NCBI GenBank assembly: GCA_963804055.1 | Contig: CAWDOU010000008.1 | Location: 91,254-155,253 of the forward strand | Direction of reading: 5' to 3' | DNA length: 64,000 nucleotides | Origin: Bog-473 sp963804055 | Lineage (GTDB): Bacteria; Actinomycetota; Acidimicrobiia; Acidimicrobiales; RAAP-2 | Shown: piece after piece, positions 32,987 through 42,662 of the stretch | Numbering within the stretch: position 1 is the stretch's first letter | Layout of the letters: every line of letters starts with the position of its first letter | Notes under the pieces: model-generated | What the model was told of the DNA's origin: nothing | What the model saw: the letters and a program-made list of their open reading frames with translations, nothing else | The model's database searches: none | Program-made: the position numbers and the translations under genes

Positions 32987-35074
32987 TCAACGACATCGAC
33001 GATCCTCAGGCGGCACGCGTGTGAAGTCTGATGGATCCTGGCCAAGTACCCAGAGACGATCTCCTGCTTCGAGGACGACGTCTCCGGTCGGAGCCAGGAC
33101 GTGTCCGTTTCGGGCGATCGAGGTCACGAGGGTACCTTCAGGGAACCCGGCCGAGCGCAGCCGTAGCCCCGCCAAAGTCGAATCTTTTGTCACGGATACC
33201 TCGAATGCGCCAGCTGACGCACCCAGCGCACTTACCCGCTCGGCCGAGGCCAAGAGCTCTCGGCGGTAGGCCTGGACCAAGTCCGAGACCGACACGGTAG
33301 CCACGACGCGGCGATCATCGTCGAGCACTGGCACCCACGACAGGTGTGCCGATGCAATGGACTCGAGGGCCGTGTCGAGCCGGCTGTGCACCGAAATGGA
33401 CGGGGCACCAGCGTCAGCGAGGCCACCCACCATGGCCGTGGGCGCGGACGACTCTGTGAGCTCAGTCAGCGAGATGGTTCCCTCGAAGCGGCCGGCAGCG
33501 TCGATGACGGGTGCGCCCGGCACCTCAGCGGCGGTGCAGAGTTCAAGGGCCTCCGGCGCCGTCGTTGATGTTGGTAGCACGAGCCGGGGAGGAATCATGG
33601 CGCGCGCCGTCGGAATGCTGGCCAAGAGTGGCAGTCCCGCCAAGATGTGCTGGGCCTCGGTGTCGGATCGGCTGCGGATCTGGCTCCGGTAGATCGTGTC
33701 GTCGAAGTGGTGCACGATCAGCCAAGCCAGACCGACTCCGACCAGCGCTGGTGTGACGATCGAGAGGCTCCCGGTCATCTCGGCAACCATGATCATGACC
33801 GCCAGGGGCGCTCGCGAGATGCTGCCGAAGCAGCACATCATGCCCACGATGACATAGGGCGCAGGGTCGTGCCCCATCGACGGCGCGATGGGCTCGAAGA
33901 GCCGCCAGACGGCAGCGCCCATGAAGGCACCGATCACCATGCCCGGGCCGAAGATGCCTCCCGATCCCCCTGAGCCAATGGAGAGCCCAGTCGCGATGAT
34001 CCGGGCGAAAGGGACGATGAGCACTATCCACAAGGGGATGCCGAGGAGTTCAGGACCCAGTGACTTCTGGATCCAGCCGTAGCCGGTGCCGAGGACCTCG
34101 GGAATGACGATGCCGATGGCACCGACGATGAGCCCGCCGATCGCCGGCTTCACCCATTTCGGGAGCTTGGGGATCCCGGAAAAAACCTGAGCGATGCCGT
34201 AGAACCCTTTTGCGTAGAGGAGCCCGATCAAACCGCCGAGGACCCCGATGAGAGCGAACCAGCCCAGTTGGGCCGGATCATCGAATCGGTAGGAGCCGAC
34301 GTAGCCGAAGAGCGGCCCAAAGCCCTCGAAGGATCCAAAGATTGCGTAGCTGACCGATGAGGCGATGAAGCACGGCAACAACGCTGCAGGGTCGAAGTCG
34401 TCGCGGTAGAGGATCTCCGAAGCGAGGACGGCACCGCCGAGCGGCGCGCCGAAAATAGCCCCGATACCTGATCCGATCCCTGTGGCGACCGCGATGCGCC
34501 CGTCCGCTGGGTCGAGCTCGAGCACGCGTGTCAGCAGCGAGCCGAAGCCGGCGCTGATCTGGCCTGTGGGCCCCTCACGCCCACCCGATCCCCCCGAGCC
34601 GATGGTGAGGGCGGAGGCCACGATCTTGATGATGACGGCGCGAAAGCGCACGCCCTTGGGGTTGTGGTGCACTGCCGAGATGGCGGCGTCGGTGCCGTGT
34701 CCTTCGGCTTCAGGGGCAAAGCGGTAGACAAGAAGCCCACCGAGCAGGGCGCCGCCAGCTGCGACCAGCGGCAGCGCCCATGGTCGAGCGGCGTGCGCCG
34801 AACCGGCGACGTGCCCCTCGGCAGCGGGGGTGGGGACGGTATAGCCGGCGAGGACCTCCAAGAAGAAATGCGTGCACAGCCGTAGCGCCTCGTAGAAGAC
34901 GACGGCCCCCAGACCGGCGATGGCACCAATAGCAATGCCGAGCACGATCCAGCGTTGCAAGTAGGACGACGATCGCAGCCATCGACCCACAGCGGCGGCC
35001 GCCCCACGGGCGCGTACCGAACTGCTGGGGTGCGGCGGGCCGCCCAACGCATCCTCACTCGACTGCGCGCTCAC
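32987..35074 (-). CDS. ClC-family chloride channel/antiporter with CBS and RCK-C domains
   Basis: 695-aa membrane protein. The ClC core (residues ~40-460) has the anion-selectivity motifs GSGGSGGREGPTGQ (with the gating Glu), GIGAIFGAPLGGAVLASEILY and GSGGSGGIFGPGMV. It is followed by two CBS domains (about 490-600, ending VPVLDDDRRVVATVSVSDLVQAYRRE) and a TrkA_C/RCK-C domain (~615-690, LRLRSAGFPEGTLVTSIARNGHVLAPTGDVVLEAGDRLWVLG). CBS and RCK-C suggest gating by nucleotides. The GTG start overlaps the MarR gene stop by 4 bp, so the two are co-translated. Confidence 0.9.
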   Translation of the reverse strand: MSAQSSEDALGGPPHPSSSVRARGAAAAVGRWLRSSSYLQRWIVLGIAIGAIAGLGAVVFYEALRLCTHFFLEVLAGYTVPTPAAEGHVAGSAHAARPWALPLVAAGGALLGGLLVYRFAPEAEGHGTDAAISAVHHNPKGVRFRAVIIKIVASALTIGSGGSGGREGPTGQISAGFGSLLTRVLELDPADGRIAVATGIGSGIGAIFGAPLGGAVLASEILYRDDFDPAALLPCFIASSVSYAIFGSFEGFGPLFGYVGSYRFDDPAQLGWFALIGVLGGLIGLLYAKGFYGIAQVFSGIPKLPKWVKPAIGGLIVGAIGIVIPEVLGTGYGWIQKSLGPELLGIPLWIVLIVPFARIIATGLSIGSGGSGGIFGPGMVIGAFMGAAVWRLFEPIAPSMGHDPAPYVIVGMMCCFGSISRAPLAVMIMVAEMTGSLSIVTPALVGVGLAWLIVHHFDDTIYRSQIRSRSDTEAQHILAGLPLLASIPTARAMIPPRLVLPTSTTAPEALELCTAAEVPGAPVIDAAGRFEGTISLTELTESSAPTAMVGGLADAGAPSISVHSRLDTALESIASAHLSWVPVLDDDRRVVATVSVSDLVQAYRRELLASAERVSALGASAGAFEVSVTKDSTLAGLRLRSAGFPEGTLVTSIARNGHVLAPTGDVVLEAGDRLWVLGQDPSDFTRVPPEDRRCR

Positions 35075-35556
35075 AGGTCCCAGCCTGTGCTCCAGTCCTG
35101 TTCGGGCACCTCCCCCGCCGTCTCGCTCAGATGGCGCAACGCTTCCACGACGCCGCTCCGGGATTCCGTCGGGATCGATGCCACGAGTTGCTCGATCTCT
35201 AGACGTCGACGGGCCGTCACTGCGTCGACGAGGCGCCGACCTCCCGGAGACAGTGCGATGCGGACCTGGCGCCGGTCTCGGCGGTCAGTCCTGCGAGTCA
35301 CGAGTCCCTTCTTGATCAATCGGTCACACATCCTCGACGCCGTTGGAGGGGTGACTGAAACTGCATCAGCCAACGCGGCCACGCCCTGGGGACCCCGAGA
35401 GGCCAGCACCACGAGCGAGCGGTACTGGGTGAGGGTCACCTCTTCTCCCACGTCAGCGAGGGAGCGGGCAGCAATTGCGACGAGCACCCGGCTGGCACTC
35501 AGTACGGCGTCGACGACCTGTTCCTCAGTCTGAGGGGCGATCTGGAGTTCTTGCAT
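35071..35556 (-). CDS. MarR-family transcriptional regulator
   Basis: 161-aa winged-helix regulator: LTQYRSLVVLASRGPQGVAALADAVSVTPPTASRMCDRLIKKGLVTRRTDRRDRRQVRIALSPGGRRLVDAV is a full MarR DNA-binding domain with wing. It is co-transcribed with the ClC gene (4-bp overlap) and divergent from an SCO1 gene only 21 bp away. A near-palindrome covers both starts. An upstream GTG at 35574 is also in frame. It probably controls both directions. Confidence 0.85.
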   Translation of the reverse strand: MQELQIAPQTEEQVVDAVLSASRVLVAIAARSLADVGEEVTLTQYRSLVVLASRGPQGVAALADAVSVTPPTASRMCDRLIKKGLVTRRTDRRDRRQVRIALSPGGRRLVDAVTARRRLEIEQLVASIPTESRSGVVEALRHLSETAGEVPEQDWSTGWDL

Positions 35557-35573
35557 ATAGCAACTATTGTGCA
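35552..35573. promoter_or_regulatory. Probable MarR operator
   Basis: TGCA and ATAG, then CAA, then CTAT and TGCA form a quasi-symmetric element (ATAG-CAA-CTAT at 35557-35567, with outer TGCA pairs slightly off-centre). It overlaps the MarR start codon and lies 5 bp before the SCO1 ATG. Confidence 0.5.
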
Positions 35574-35577
35574 CAGT

Positions 35578-36330
35578 ATGAGTTCTCGGCGCAAGCTGTT
35601 GACCCTGGTCGTGGGTGCCTTTGTGCTTGTCGCTGCAGCCCTGACCTTCGGGCTCTCATCGCTGGGTGCAACCTCGGTTGGCCCTCCGCCGGCTTCGATC
35701 GGGGACCAGATGGATCGGGCGCTTCCCGCATCGCTCCTCGGCGCACCGTTCATCGATCAGAAGGGCCAGCCCGTCACGTTGCGCCAGTTCGCTGGGAAAG
35801 CGATCTTCTTGGTCCCGTTCCTCACCTCGTGCCAGGAGGAGTGCCCAGTGACAACCGGTGCGCTGCTCGACCTCGAACGAGAGCTCACTGCGCAACACTT
35901 GACCTCAAAAGCAGCCATTGTCGAAGTGACGGTTGATCCTGGTCGCGACTCACCACAGCGCATGGCGGCCTACGCCAAGCTCACCGGTGCCACGTGGCCA
36001 CTGCTGACCGCCTCACCGGCATTGATCGCCGTGCTGTGGCACTACTTCGGCATCTACTACCAGGTCGTGCCAGAAGGCTCGCCTGCCGGCGTCGATTGGG
36101 AGACCAGGAAGCCCTACACCTACGACGTCAACCACTCCGACGGATTCATCGTAATCGACCCAACTCTTCACGAGCGGTTCGTCGCTGCAGGAATGGTCAA
36201 CGGTGCGACCCTGCCGACTTCCCTTCGCCGGCTTCTCGATGCCCAAGGTCTCTACGATCTAAAACATCCGGGTGGCGGAAGTTGGACGGTGGATCAGGCG
36301 TTCAACGCGATCGATTGGGTCCTCGAGTAG
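35578..36330 (+). CDS. SCO1/SenC copper chaperone-like protein
   Basis: 250-aa membrane-anchored thioredoxin-fold protein: N-terminal anchor LLTLVVGAFVLVAAALTFGL, then the copper site C85-x3-C89 in SCQEECPVTTG and the distal His in VNHSDGFIVIDP. SCO proteins deliver copper to, or reduce, the CuA centre of cytochrome c oxidase subunit II. A second SCO (45793-46572) lies 9.5 kb away in the ctaG operon; the two share PGRDSPxRxAAYxK and YDVxHxDGFxxID. Here it is divergent from MarR-ClC, an unusual setting. Confidence 0.85.
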   Translation: MSSRRKLLTLVVGAFVLVAAALTFGLSSLGATSVGPPPASIGDQMDRALPASLLGAPFIDQKGQPVTLRQFAGKAIFLVPFLTSCQEECPVTTGALLDLERELTAQHLTSKAAIVEVTVDPGRDSPQRMAAYAKLTGATWPLLTASPALIAVLWHYFGIYYQVVPEGSPAGVDWETRKPYTYDVNHSDGFIVIDPTLHERFVAAGMVNGATLPTSLRRLLDAQGLYDLKHPGGGSWTVDQAFNAIDWVLE

Positions 36331-36618
36331 TCCAGTAACCATGACCCGTAATCAGACGCACTGCTGCTCCGCTCTCATGGCTGCCAGGTATTGACCTGAG
36401 CCGCGTCGTGTCGCTGCCCGAGAGCGGCCTGAAGATCTTCGAGGGACAACTCAGCAGTGACGTTACGGACTCCTACGAAGGCGGGACTCCCCATTCCGGC
36501 AACGGCACTACGACAGAACGTGCGCCGCAGCAACAAGCAGTTCAGAGGTCATTGCCGCCTTCTTCGAACTTGCTCCGACGCGGTGCAGCTTGTCTGCGGC
36601 GGCCAAGTATCGAACCTA

Positions 36619-37455
36619 CTATTTCTGTTCAGCTGGACGTTTCTTCGCCATCACGAACTGATGGTCGCTGCGGGTCCGATACACCCCGCGCGAATCCCGA
36701 CATGGCTCGAGTGCCTCGAGCAGTGCGCCTCGCAAGATCGTCGAGTCGTTCGAGCGGAACGCGGGAACCGCCGGTCCCACGCTAGAAATCGCGCGCCACG
36801 CAGTTTCCGCGTCCGGCCACTCCATCGTCGAGATGCGGGCTCCTCGTTCGAGGACCGAGAATCCGCTCAACTCCAACATCTGCTCAGCAACGCCTGGCGC
36901 CGAAATGTCATTGAGCCGTCGCATCGAGTCAAGGTGCTGCTCGGGAGCGTAGAACGCAAAGACCTTGAACGCCTCACGGATGTCGAGGGGTGGTCCCTCT
37001 CCCCAGAAACTGATGGCAACCAGCCCGCCAGGTCTCAGCACCCGATGAATTTCGTCGAGCGCCTCGCCGCATCCACCCCAAATCCCGTTCACCGAAAGGA
37101 CAGCGTCGAACTGGTCATCGGTCCAGGGAAGCTCGAACATCGACCCGACTCGCAGATCTGAGGTTGGCGCACGGTCGCGTGCCACCGCCACGAGCTCGGC
37201 AGATGCGTCGATGCCGGCGACGTCGGCCCCCATGCCGTCTGCGACGCGGACGGCAAGTCCCGAACCGCAAGCCACGTCGAGGAGCGAGGTTCCCGGACCG
37301 ACCCCGAGCCTAGGGAGCAGTGCGACGAGCATGTCGAGCGAGTAGTGCTCATAGAGGCACGACCAGTCGACGGCCCTGCTCCCCCACGCCTCCCCCGCCT
37401 CCTCCCATCTGTGGGACGACGCGGCGGTCGCAATGTCTTCGTGACCGAATGCCAT
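36619..37455 (-). CDS. Class I SAM-dependent methyltransferase
   Basis: 278-aa Rossmann methyltransferase: motif I LLDVACGSGLAVRVA, an acidic residue ending beta2 (GIDAS), SMFELPWTDDQFDAVLSVNGIW (motifs II/III) and IHRVLRPGGLVAISFWG, similar to UbiE/MenG-like small-molecule methyltransferases. The substrate is unknown. The frame is open to 37527; the ATG at 37455 is chosen because the conserved part follows directly, but neither start has a ribosome-binding site. The 288 bp between the SCO1 stop and this stop shows no gene. Confidence 0.75.
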   Translation of the reverse strand: MAFGHEDIATAASSHRWEEAGEAWGSRAVDWSCLYEHYSLDMLVALLPRLGVGPGTSLLDVACGSGLAVRVADGMGADVAGIDASAELVAVARDRAPTSDLRVGSMFELPWTDDQFDAVLSVNGIWGGCGEALDEIHRVLRPGGLVAISFWGEGPPLDIREAFKVFAFYAPEQHLDSMRRLNDISAPGVAEQMLELSGFSVLERGARISTMEWPDAETAWRAISSVGPAVPAFRSNDSTILRGALLEALEPCRDSRGVYRTRSDHQFVMAKKRPAEQK

Positions 37456-37626
37456 GACCGCATTTTGCGCCGGTGACCCGAAATGGTCCTGAAGTTCTCG
37501 TGGAGATCCCGTGGAGACGATCATCACTGGATAACCACTTCGACTTCATGACCTGTAGAGGTCTTTCATCGACAGTGGAATCTGCGGCGCCATTCTGCCG
37601 TCGCAGACGGACCGAAAGGACCCATC

Positions 37627-38190
37627 ATGACTCAGACCGAAGCCCCCACAGTCGACAACGGCGTCAACATCGAGGCACTCCGGGGCGCCCGGCAGGCGCT
37701 GACCGATACGCCCCAAGCGGCACAATTCCAATGGCGTGCTCGCTGCGAGTGGGTGAACGGCACGCACAGCCGCTCGACCGTCACCGACTTCTCCGGCCTT
37801 GGAGACCAGCACTCCCATCGCCAGGCCTACACCATCGAAGCTGACCACCCCGAAGTGTTCGCGTCGGCAGACAACGGTCTGACCCCTCCGGAACTCGTGC
37901 TGGGTGCCCTGGCCTCATGCCTCACTGCCGGTGTTGCCACCGTGGCCACCAACCGCGGCGTTCAGCTGCGCTCGGTGACCGCGACCGTACGCGGCGACAT
38001 GGACCTACAGGGCATCCTGGGTATCGATGCGGACGTCCGCAATGGATTCGACCACATCGACGTTCGGTTCGAAATCGACGCTGACGCCAGCCCCGCCGAC
38101 ATCGAGGCCATCGTGGCACAGTCCCAGAAGCGTTCCGCTGTCTTCGACATCGTCACCAACCCGACAACCGTCCAGGTCACGGTGGCCTGA
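37627..38190 (+). CDS. OsmC-family protein with a single active-site Cys
   Basis: 187-aa OsmC/Ohr-fold protein: GLTPPELVLGALASCLTAGVATVATNRGV carries the first conserved Cys. The second conserved position, near QKRSAVFDIVTNP, is Ser rather than Cys. It therefore belongs to the YhfA-like side of the family rather than to true organic-hydroperoxide resistance proteins. It may reduce peroxides with a partner thiol or bind a ligand. AAAGGA precedes the ATG. A flavoprotein gene follows in the same direction after 27 bp. Confidence 0.8.
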   Translation: MTQTEAPTVDNGVNIEALRGARQALTDTPQAAQFQWRARCEWVNGTHSRSTVTDFSGLGDQHSHRQAYTIEADHPEVFASADNGLTPPELVLGALASCLTAGVATVATNRGVQLRSVTATVRGDMDLQGILGIDADVRNGFDHIDVRFEIDADASPADIEAIVAQSQKRSAVFDIVTNPTTVQVTVA

Positions 38191-38217
38191 ACGACACTGC
38201 CGCGACGGGAGCCCGAA

Positions 38218-39495
38218 TTGCATACGTCCGTCGTCATCGTCGGAGCCGGCCCCGGTGGGCTCGCCATGAGCCATCACCTCATCGGGGCCGGCGTGGACCA
38301 CGTCCTCCTCGAGCGAGGAGAGCTGGCCCACTCATGGCGGACCGAGCGCTGGGACTCGCTTCGCCTCCTGACCCCGAACTGGATGACCCCATTGCCTGGG
38401 GCGCGCTATGAAGGCAACGACCCGGACGGGTACATGACGGCGGCAGAGACCGTCGCAACGTTGGAGGCGTACGGCTCGTCCTTTGACCCGCCGCTGCATA
38501 CCGGTATTGAGGTGGAAGCGGCCTGTCGCAGCGGCGACGGGTTTGAGGTTCGCACGGCCGGCGGGACCTGGCGCTGCGACGCACTTGTCGCTGCCACTGG
38601 TGCGTCGAGCGAGCCCCGCGTACCAGAGTTCGCCTCCGCCCTCCCCCAGACCGTCCAGCAGCTCACTTCCCTGTCCTACCGCCGACCGACCCAGATCGAC
38701 GACCGGGGCTGCGTGTTGGTGGTGGGTGCGTCAGCGTCAGGAGTACAGATCGCGGACGAGCTACAGCGATCCGGCCGTGATGTCACCATCGCGGTCGGTG
38801 AGCACGTCCGTTTGCCGCGGTCGTATCGAGGGTGTGACATCTATCGATGGCTGGACAGGATCGGCCAGCTCGACGAGCGATGGGACGAGGTGGAGGACCT
38901 CCAGCGGGCCCGCCGGCACGCATCGGTGCAGGTGATGGGAGGCGACGACGGGCGAGACGTCGACCTCCAATCTCTCCAGGGCATTGGCGTCGAGCTCATT
39001 GGGCGCCTCATGGCGATCCGCGGCACGACGGCGTTGTGCTCGGGCGGCCTGGGGAGTCTCGTCGCCAACGCCGATCTGAAGGAGGCCAGGCTCCTCCGCC
39101 GCATCGACGAGTGGGTCGATGAACACGACGTCGCCGACCTCGTCGGCCCTGCGGTCAAGCCGCGTCCGACCGTCCTTACCGAGGTGCCCACCGAGCTCGA
39201 TCTGGCCCGCTTCGGGACGGTGATCTGGGCCACAGGGTTCCGGCCCACCTACGACTGGTTGGATCCCAGGGCGCTCGACCGCCGCGGCCGAGTCGATCAC
39301 GACGGTGGCGTCGCGAGAATGCCGGGCCTCTACCTCCTGGGTCTCCCGTTCCTGCGGCGGCGTCGTTCCAACCTCCTCGGCGGGTTGGGCCTTGATGCGT
39401 CCGAACTCGGCCAACACCTCGTCGAGTATTTGGGGGCCAGCCGGGCGGATGGCATTTCGACGTCCGCTGAGGCCGGGATCAGTTGGCCCCGCTGA
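38218..39495 (+). CDS. Flavin-containing monooxygenase-like FAD/NAD(P) oxidoreductase
   Basis: 425-aa flavoprotein. N-terminal FAD motif VVIVGAGPGGLAMSHHL, the FMO-like stretch SWRTERWDSLRLLTPNWMTPLPGARY, an NADPH motif LVVGASASGVQIADELQ and an ATGFRPTYDWLDP segment identify a CzcO/FMO-like enzyme, possibly oxidising a small nucleophile or acting as a transporter-linked reductase. The TTG start has GGGAG upstream. It may form an operon with OsmC. Its last 17 bp overlap the 3' end of the convergent regulator gene. Confidence 0.8.
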   Translation: MHTSVVIVGAGPGGLAMSHHLIGAGVDHVLLERGELAHSWRTERWDSLRLLTPNWMTPLPGARYEGNDPDGYMTAAETVATLEAYGSSFDPPLHTGIEVEAACRSGDGFEVRTAGGTWRCDALVAATGASSEPRVPEFASALPQTVQQLTSLSYRRPTQIDDRGCVLVVGASASGVQIADELQRSGRDVTIAVGEHVRLPRSYRGCDIYRWLDRIGQLDERWDEVEDLQRARRHASVQVMGGDDGRDVDLQSLQGIGVELIGRLMAIRGTTALCSGGLGSLVANADLKEARLLRRIDEWVDEHDVADLVGPAVKPRPTVLTEVPTELDLARFGTVIWATGFRPTYDWLDPRALDRRGRVDHDGGVARMPGLYLLGLPFLRRRRSNLLGGLGLDASELGQHLVEYLGASRADGISTSAEAGISWPR

Positions 39496-42031
39496 GGGCG
39501 CGCCGGGTCCGCAGAACGATGTCCCCTACCGGGCAGAGGGCACCCGCCTCGAGCAGTTCGCCGGCTCGCTCGGTCCCCAAGGAGTCTATGAGTCGATCTC
39601 TCGTGGCGAAGGCGAGGTCATGCAAAGTGCTCGACATCGGCGCCACGCCGAGCATCGCGTGCCTCTCGATGGCACCGAACAGCTCGATCGCAAGCTCGGC
39701 TTGATCGATCCGATCGAGGGCGATCGCGCAGCGGGACAGCGTATGCCACTGCTGCGACCAGTCCCCGGCTCGGTCCCAGACGCCGACCATATCGGCGAGA
39801 CCCGCACACCCGGCCTCAAGCTCTCCCCGAGAGACCAGGAGTCCACTCGCTTCGGTGACGGCGAACCCGTACATCCAGCGGTTTCCGATAGCTCCCGCAA
39901 TCCGGCCGCTCGCGCTGAACGCCTCCAGAGCCTCGTCCTCGGTTCGGCTGGCGAATCCCCGGGCGACCTCGACTGACGCCAGGTCCGTCGGTGACATCGT
40001 CAGCTTCGCCACGCCGTCAGCGCGCGCAATCAATCCGTCGGCCTCGTCGTAGGCGCCGTTCGAGCTGTGTCCTACGGCCGCCAGATAGCAGGCGTGGACG
40101 AGTCGTGAACCGTCGCCGGACTCTTCGGCCAGCTCGATCTGGCGAAGTGCCTCGGCGTGGCCTTTCATCGGTTCGCCGACCAGGTAGAGCACGTTGGCGA
40201 AGGTTCGTTCCGCGAGGCCACTCGGGAATACCGACAGTCGGCTCTCCAGCTGGCGCGTTTCTTCTGCGAGCTGTACCGCGAGATCGAACTCGCCACGGAC
40301 CCAGGCACCGTACGCGCGAATCCCAGTCAGCATCGGGGCCAGTGGGTGGTCGAGCGCGCCCGGCGCGTTGCAGGCGGCGTCGGCCCACGCAAATACTTCG
40401 TAGCGCATGGCCCGCATGGCGAACTCGCGGATCGATGTGATCAGGCCGAAAGTGACGTCGAGAGCCCCAAGCTCCAAAGCGAAGCGCTGGGCAGCTCGCA
40501 GGTCGGCCAGTGAGGATTCCGCCCTGGCGATCGCGTCGCCTTCGCCAGGACCGGACAGCTCAGACTCGACCCTTCCGGCCTCGGCGGCGAAATGTCTCGC
40601 ATGCGCTGCGAACAGCTCGGCCGCTCGGGCATCGCTGAGGCGGGTCCGGCCGTATTCTCTTAGCGTCTCGAGCAGCTCGTAGCGAGTCGAGCCCCCGGCC
40701 TGGTGACGCAAGGCAAGCATGGAGCGCTCGGTGAGCCGGGTCAGCTGGTCGAGGGTATCGCCCCCCGGTGCCATCGCCTCTGCCGAGCGCAGCTCGAAGG
40801 AACCGGCGAACACTGATAGCGCCGTGAAGAGGGCACGCTCGTCCTGCTCAAGCATGTCGTAGGACCAGCTGATGGCATCGTGCATGGTCCTGTGCCGAGG
40901 ATCGCTCCCCCTTCGCATCGCTTTGAGCACGCCAAAACGTTGGTCAAGGCGGTGAGCAACCTCGGCAACGCCGATGGCGCGCGCCCGTGCCGCCGCCAGT
41001 TCGATTGCCAGCGGGATTCCATCGAGGCGTCGACAGATCTCGACAACCAGCGGCCCAGTGATCTCGTCCAGGGCGAAGGAAGGGTCGGCGGCCTTGGCTC
41101 GAGCGACGAAGAGCGCGACCGCGGGGATCTCGGCCAGTTCGCCCAGAGCCACATCAGACGCGAAGAGGTCCACAGGCCCAGTGGGCAGTGGGTCGACCGT
41201 CCAGAGGCGCTCACCGGCCACGGCTAACGGCTCCCGACTGGTGGCGACGATCGCAATGGTGGGGGCCTCGCGCAGTATCCGCGCCACAAGTTCGGCAACA
41301 GGCTCGATTAGATGCTCGCAATTGTCGAGCACCAGCAGGCTGTGCCGAGGGCGCAACAGATCAACAATGGCATCGTCGATCGAGCTCGACTTCCGTAGAT
41401 TCACGTCGATGGCCGTGGCAAGCGCTGCGCCCGTAGCGTCCTGATCGATGACTCCTACAAACTCCACGACGTGGACACCATCCACGAACTGGACACCAAC
41501 AGTGCGGGCCAGCTCCATCGCCAGCGAGGTCTTCCCCACGCCCCCTGGGCCGATCAATGTGACCAACCGGTGATCGACGATCATCTCGGCAAGCTGCGCT
41601 AACAACGCATCACGTCCGATCAACGGCTGTACCCGGACGCCGATCGACGCTCCCGTGGCAACCGGGGACAAGGCGACCCCGGTCCGGCCCTCCTCGATCT
41701 CCTCCACGGTCGCCACGAATTCGTAGCCTCTGCCGTGCACTGTCCGGATGATCGACTGCTGGCTGCCGTCGTCACCGACAGCCTGGCGGACCGCCTTGAT
41801 CCGCGTCGTGAGTGCGGACTCGCTCACGAAACGGTCGCCCCAGATCGCGTCGAGCAGTTCCTCCTTTCGCACCACCGTGCCGCGGCGCTCGACGAGGTAT
41901 GCGAGCACGTCGAACACCTGGGGTTCGACCCGGATCTCCTCGCCGCCCCGTCGAAGGACGATGCGGTCCAGGTTCAATTCGCAATCGGCGAATCGGATCA
42001 CCTCATTGACGGTAGCCGCAGTCGCAGCCAT
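39479..42031 (-). CDS. Large winged-helix/ATPase/TPR-like transcriptional regulator
   Basis: 850-aa regulator. Residues ~10-110 form an OmpR/PhoB-type winged helix (FADCELNLDRIVLRRGGEEIRVEPQVFDVLAYLVERRGTVVRKEELLDAIWGDRFVSESALTTRIKAVRQAVGDDG). Next is an NB-ARC/AAA ATPase with Walker A GPGGVGKTS, Walker B LLVLDNCEHL and a sensor TSREPL. The C-terminal ~400 residues are helical TPR-like repeats. The architecture matches ATP-dependent activators of actinobacterial specialised or oxidative metabolism. Its target is not evident; the 410-bp region upstream (to 42443) should hold its promoter. Confidence 0.8.
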   Translation of the reverse strand: MAATAATVNEVIRFADCELNLDRIVLRRGGEEIRVEPQVFDVLAYLVERRGTVVRKEELLDAIWGDRFVSESALTTRIKAVRQAVGDDGSQQSIIRTVHGRGYEFVATVEEIEEGRTGVALSPVATGASIGVRVQPLIGRDALLAQLAEMIVDHRLVTLIGPGGVGKTSLAMELARTVGVQFVDGVHVVEFVGVIDQDATGAALATAIDVNLRKSSSIDDAIVDLLRPRHSLLVLDNCEHLIEPVAELVARILREAPTIAIVATSREPLAVAGERLWTVDPLPTGPVDLFASDVALGELAEIPAVALFVARAKAADPSFALDEITGPLVVEICRRLDGIPLAIELAAARARAIGVAEVAHRLDQRFGVLKAMRRGSDPRHRTMHDAISWSYDMLEQDERALFTALSVFAGSFELRSAEAMAPGGDTLDQLTRLTERSMLALRHQAGGSTRYELLETLREYGRTRLSDARAAELFAAHARHFAAEAGRVESELSGPGEGDAIARAESSLADLRAAQRFALELGALDVTFGLITSIREFAMRAMRYEVFAWADAACNAPGALDHPLAPMLTGIRAYGAWVRGEFDLAVQLAEETRQLESRLSVFPSGLAERTFANVLYLVGEPMKGHAEALRQIELAEESGDGSRLVHACYLAAVGHSSNGAYDEADGLIARADGVAKLTMSPTDLASVEVARGFASRTEDEALEAFSASGRIAGAIGNRWMYGFAVTEASGLLVSRGELEAGCAGLADMVGVWDRAGDWSQQWHTLSRCAIALDRIDQAELAIELFGAIERHAMLGVAPMSSTLHDLAFATRDRLIDSLGTERAGELLEAGALCPVGDIVLRTRRALSGAN

Positions 42032-42443
42032 GATCTGGGCTCAGCATCAGGGGGGCGGGTACGAAGCGCCAGGAAATGGGCGGCATGACTGTGGGAGTGA
42101 CGAGCGCGATGAGAACCAAGAGGGCCTCTAGGCATTGACTCCACGTCGGGCCTGCTTATCGGACCCGTAAGCGCCCGGCTGCAAACACCGCCAGTGGCCC
42201 TGGACACCCTCAGCCTGAACTCCCCGCGATCCTCACACTCGAGTCCCCATCCAATCACGAGGTCAGTCGGGAATCGACTTCACGTGCTCCGAGTCTCAGT
42301 CCGGGAAGAAACGTGGCGCCGCCCACGCCATGCCCTCCGTATCGATCACTTCCAGCTTTCCGGTTGCCCCGTCGAAGGGTCGGACTTGTCAGGGTTGTCA
42401 GCGCTCGTGCGTGTCAATCCGGACATGCTGTCTCCACGTGTTT
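42032..42443. other. 412-bp intergenic region upstream of the large regulator
   Basis: No frame here has coding character that I trust. It holds the regulator promoter and the tail beyond the DUF1059 stop. No obvious dyad or terminator was found. Confidence 0.35.
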
Positions 42444-42632
42444 CTATGCGGGCACCTCGTCCTTCAAGTTTTGACGCAACCATGCTCGAACCTCGTCAGT
42501 GTTCTCGTGACCGTGTACGGACACTGCGTGTTCGGTGGCAGCGAGGACGACCTCATCCTCTTCACCGGAAATGGAAAGCGTACAACCGCTCTCACTGGGA
42601 AAGTCGCGGCAGTCCGCAACCTTTCTGCCCAT
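42444..42632 (-). CDS. DUF1059-family small protein
   Basis: 62-aa protein: KVADCRDFPSESGCTLSISGEEDEVVLAATEHAVSVHG matches the DUF1059 pattern (xxCRD...C...I...EEEV...A..HA...HG). The function is unknown; the two Cys and two His could bind metal. The ATG has GGGAG a few bases upstream. It lies 30 bp after the monooxygenase-like gene, in the same operon. Confidence 0.7.
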   Translation of the reverse strand: MGRKVADCRDFPSESGCTLSISGEEDEVVLAATEHAVSVHGHENTDEVRAWLRQNLKDEVPA

Positions 42633-42662
42633 TGTTCTCTCCCTTCTCTGTGTCTTCGGCCG

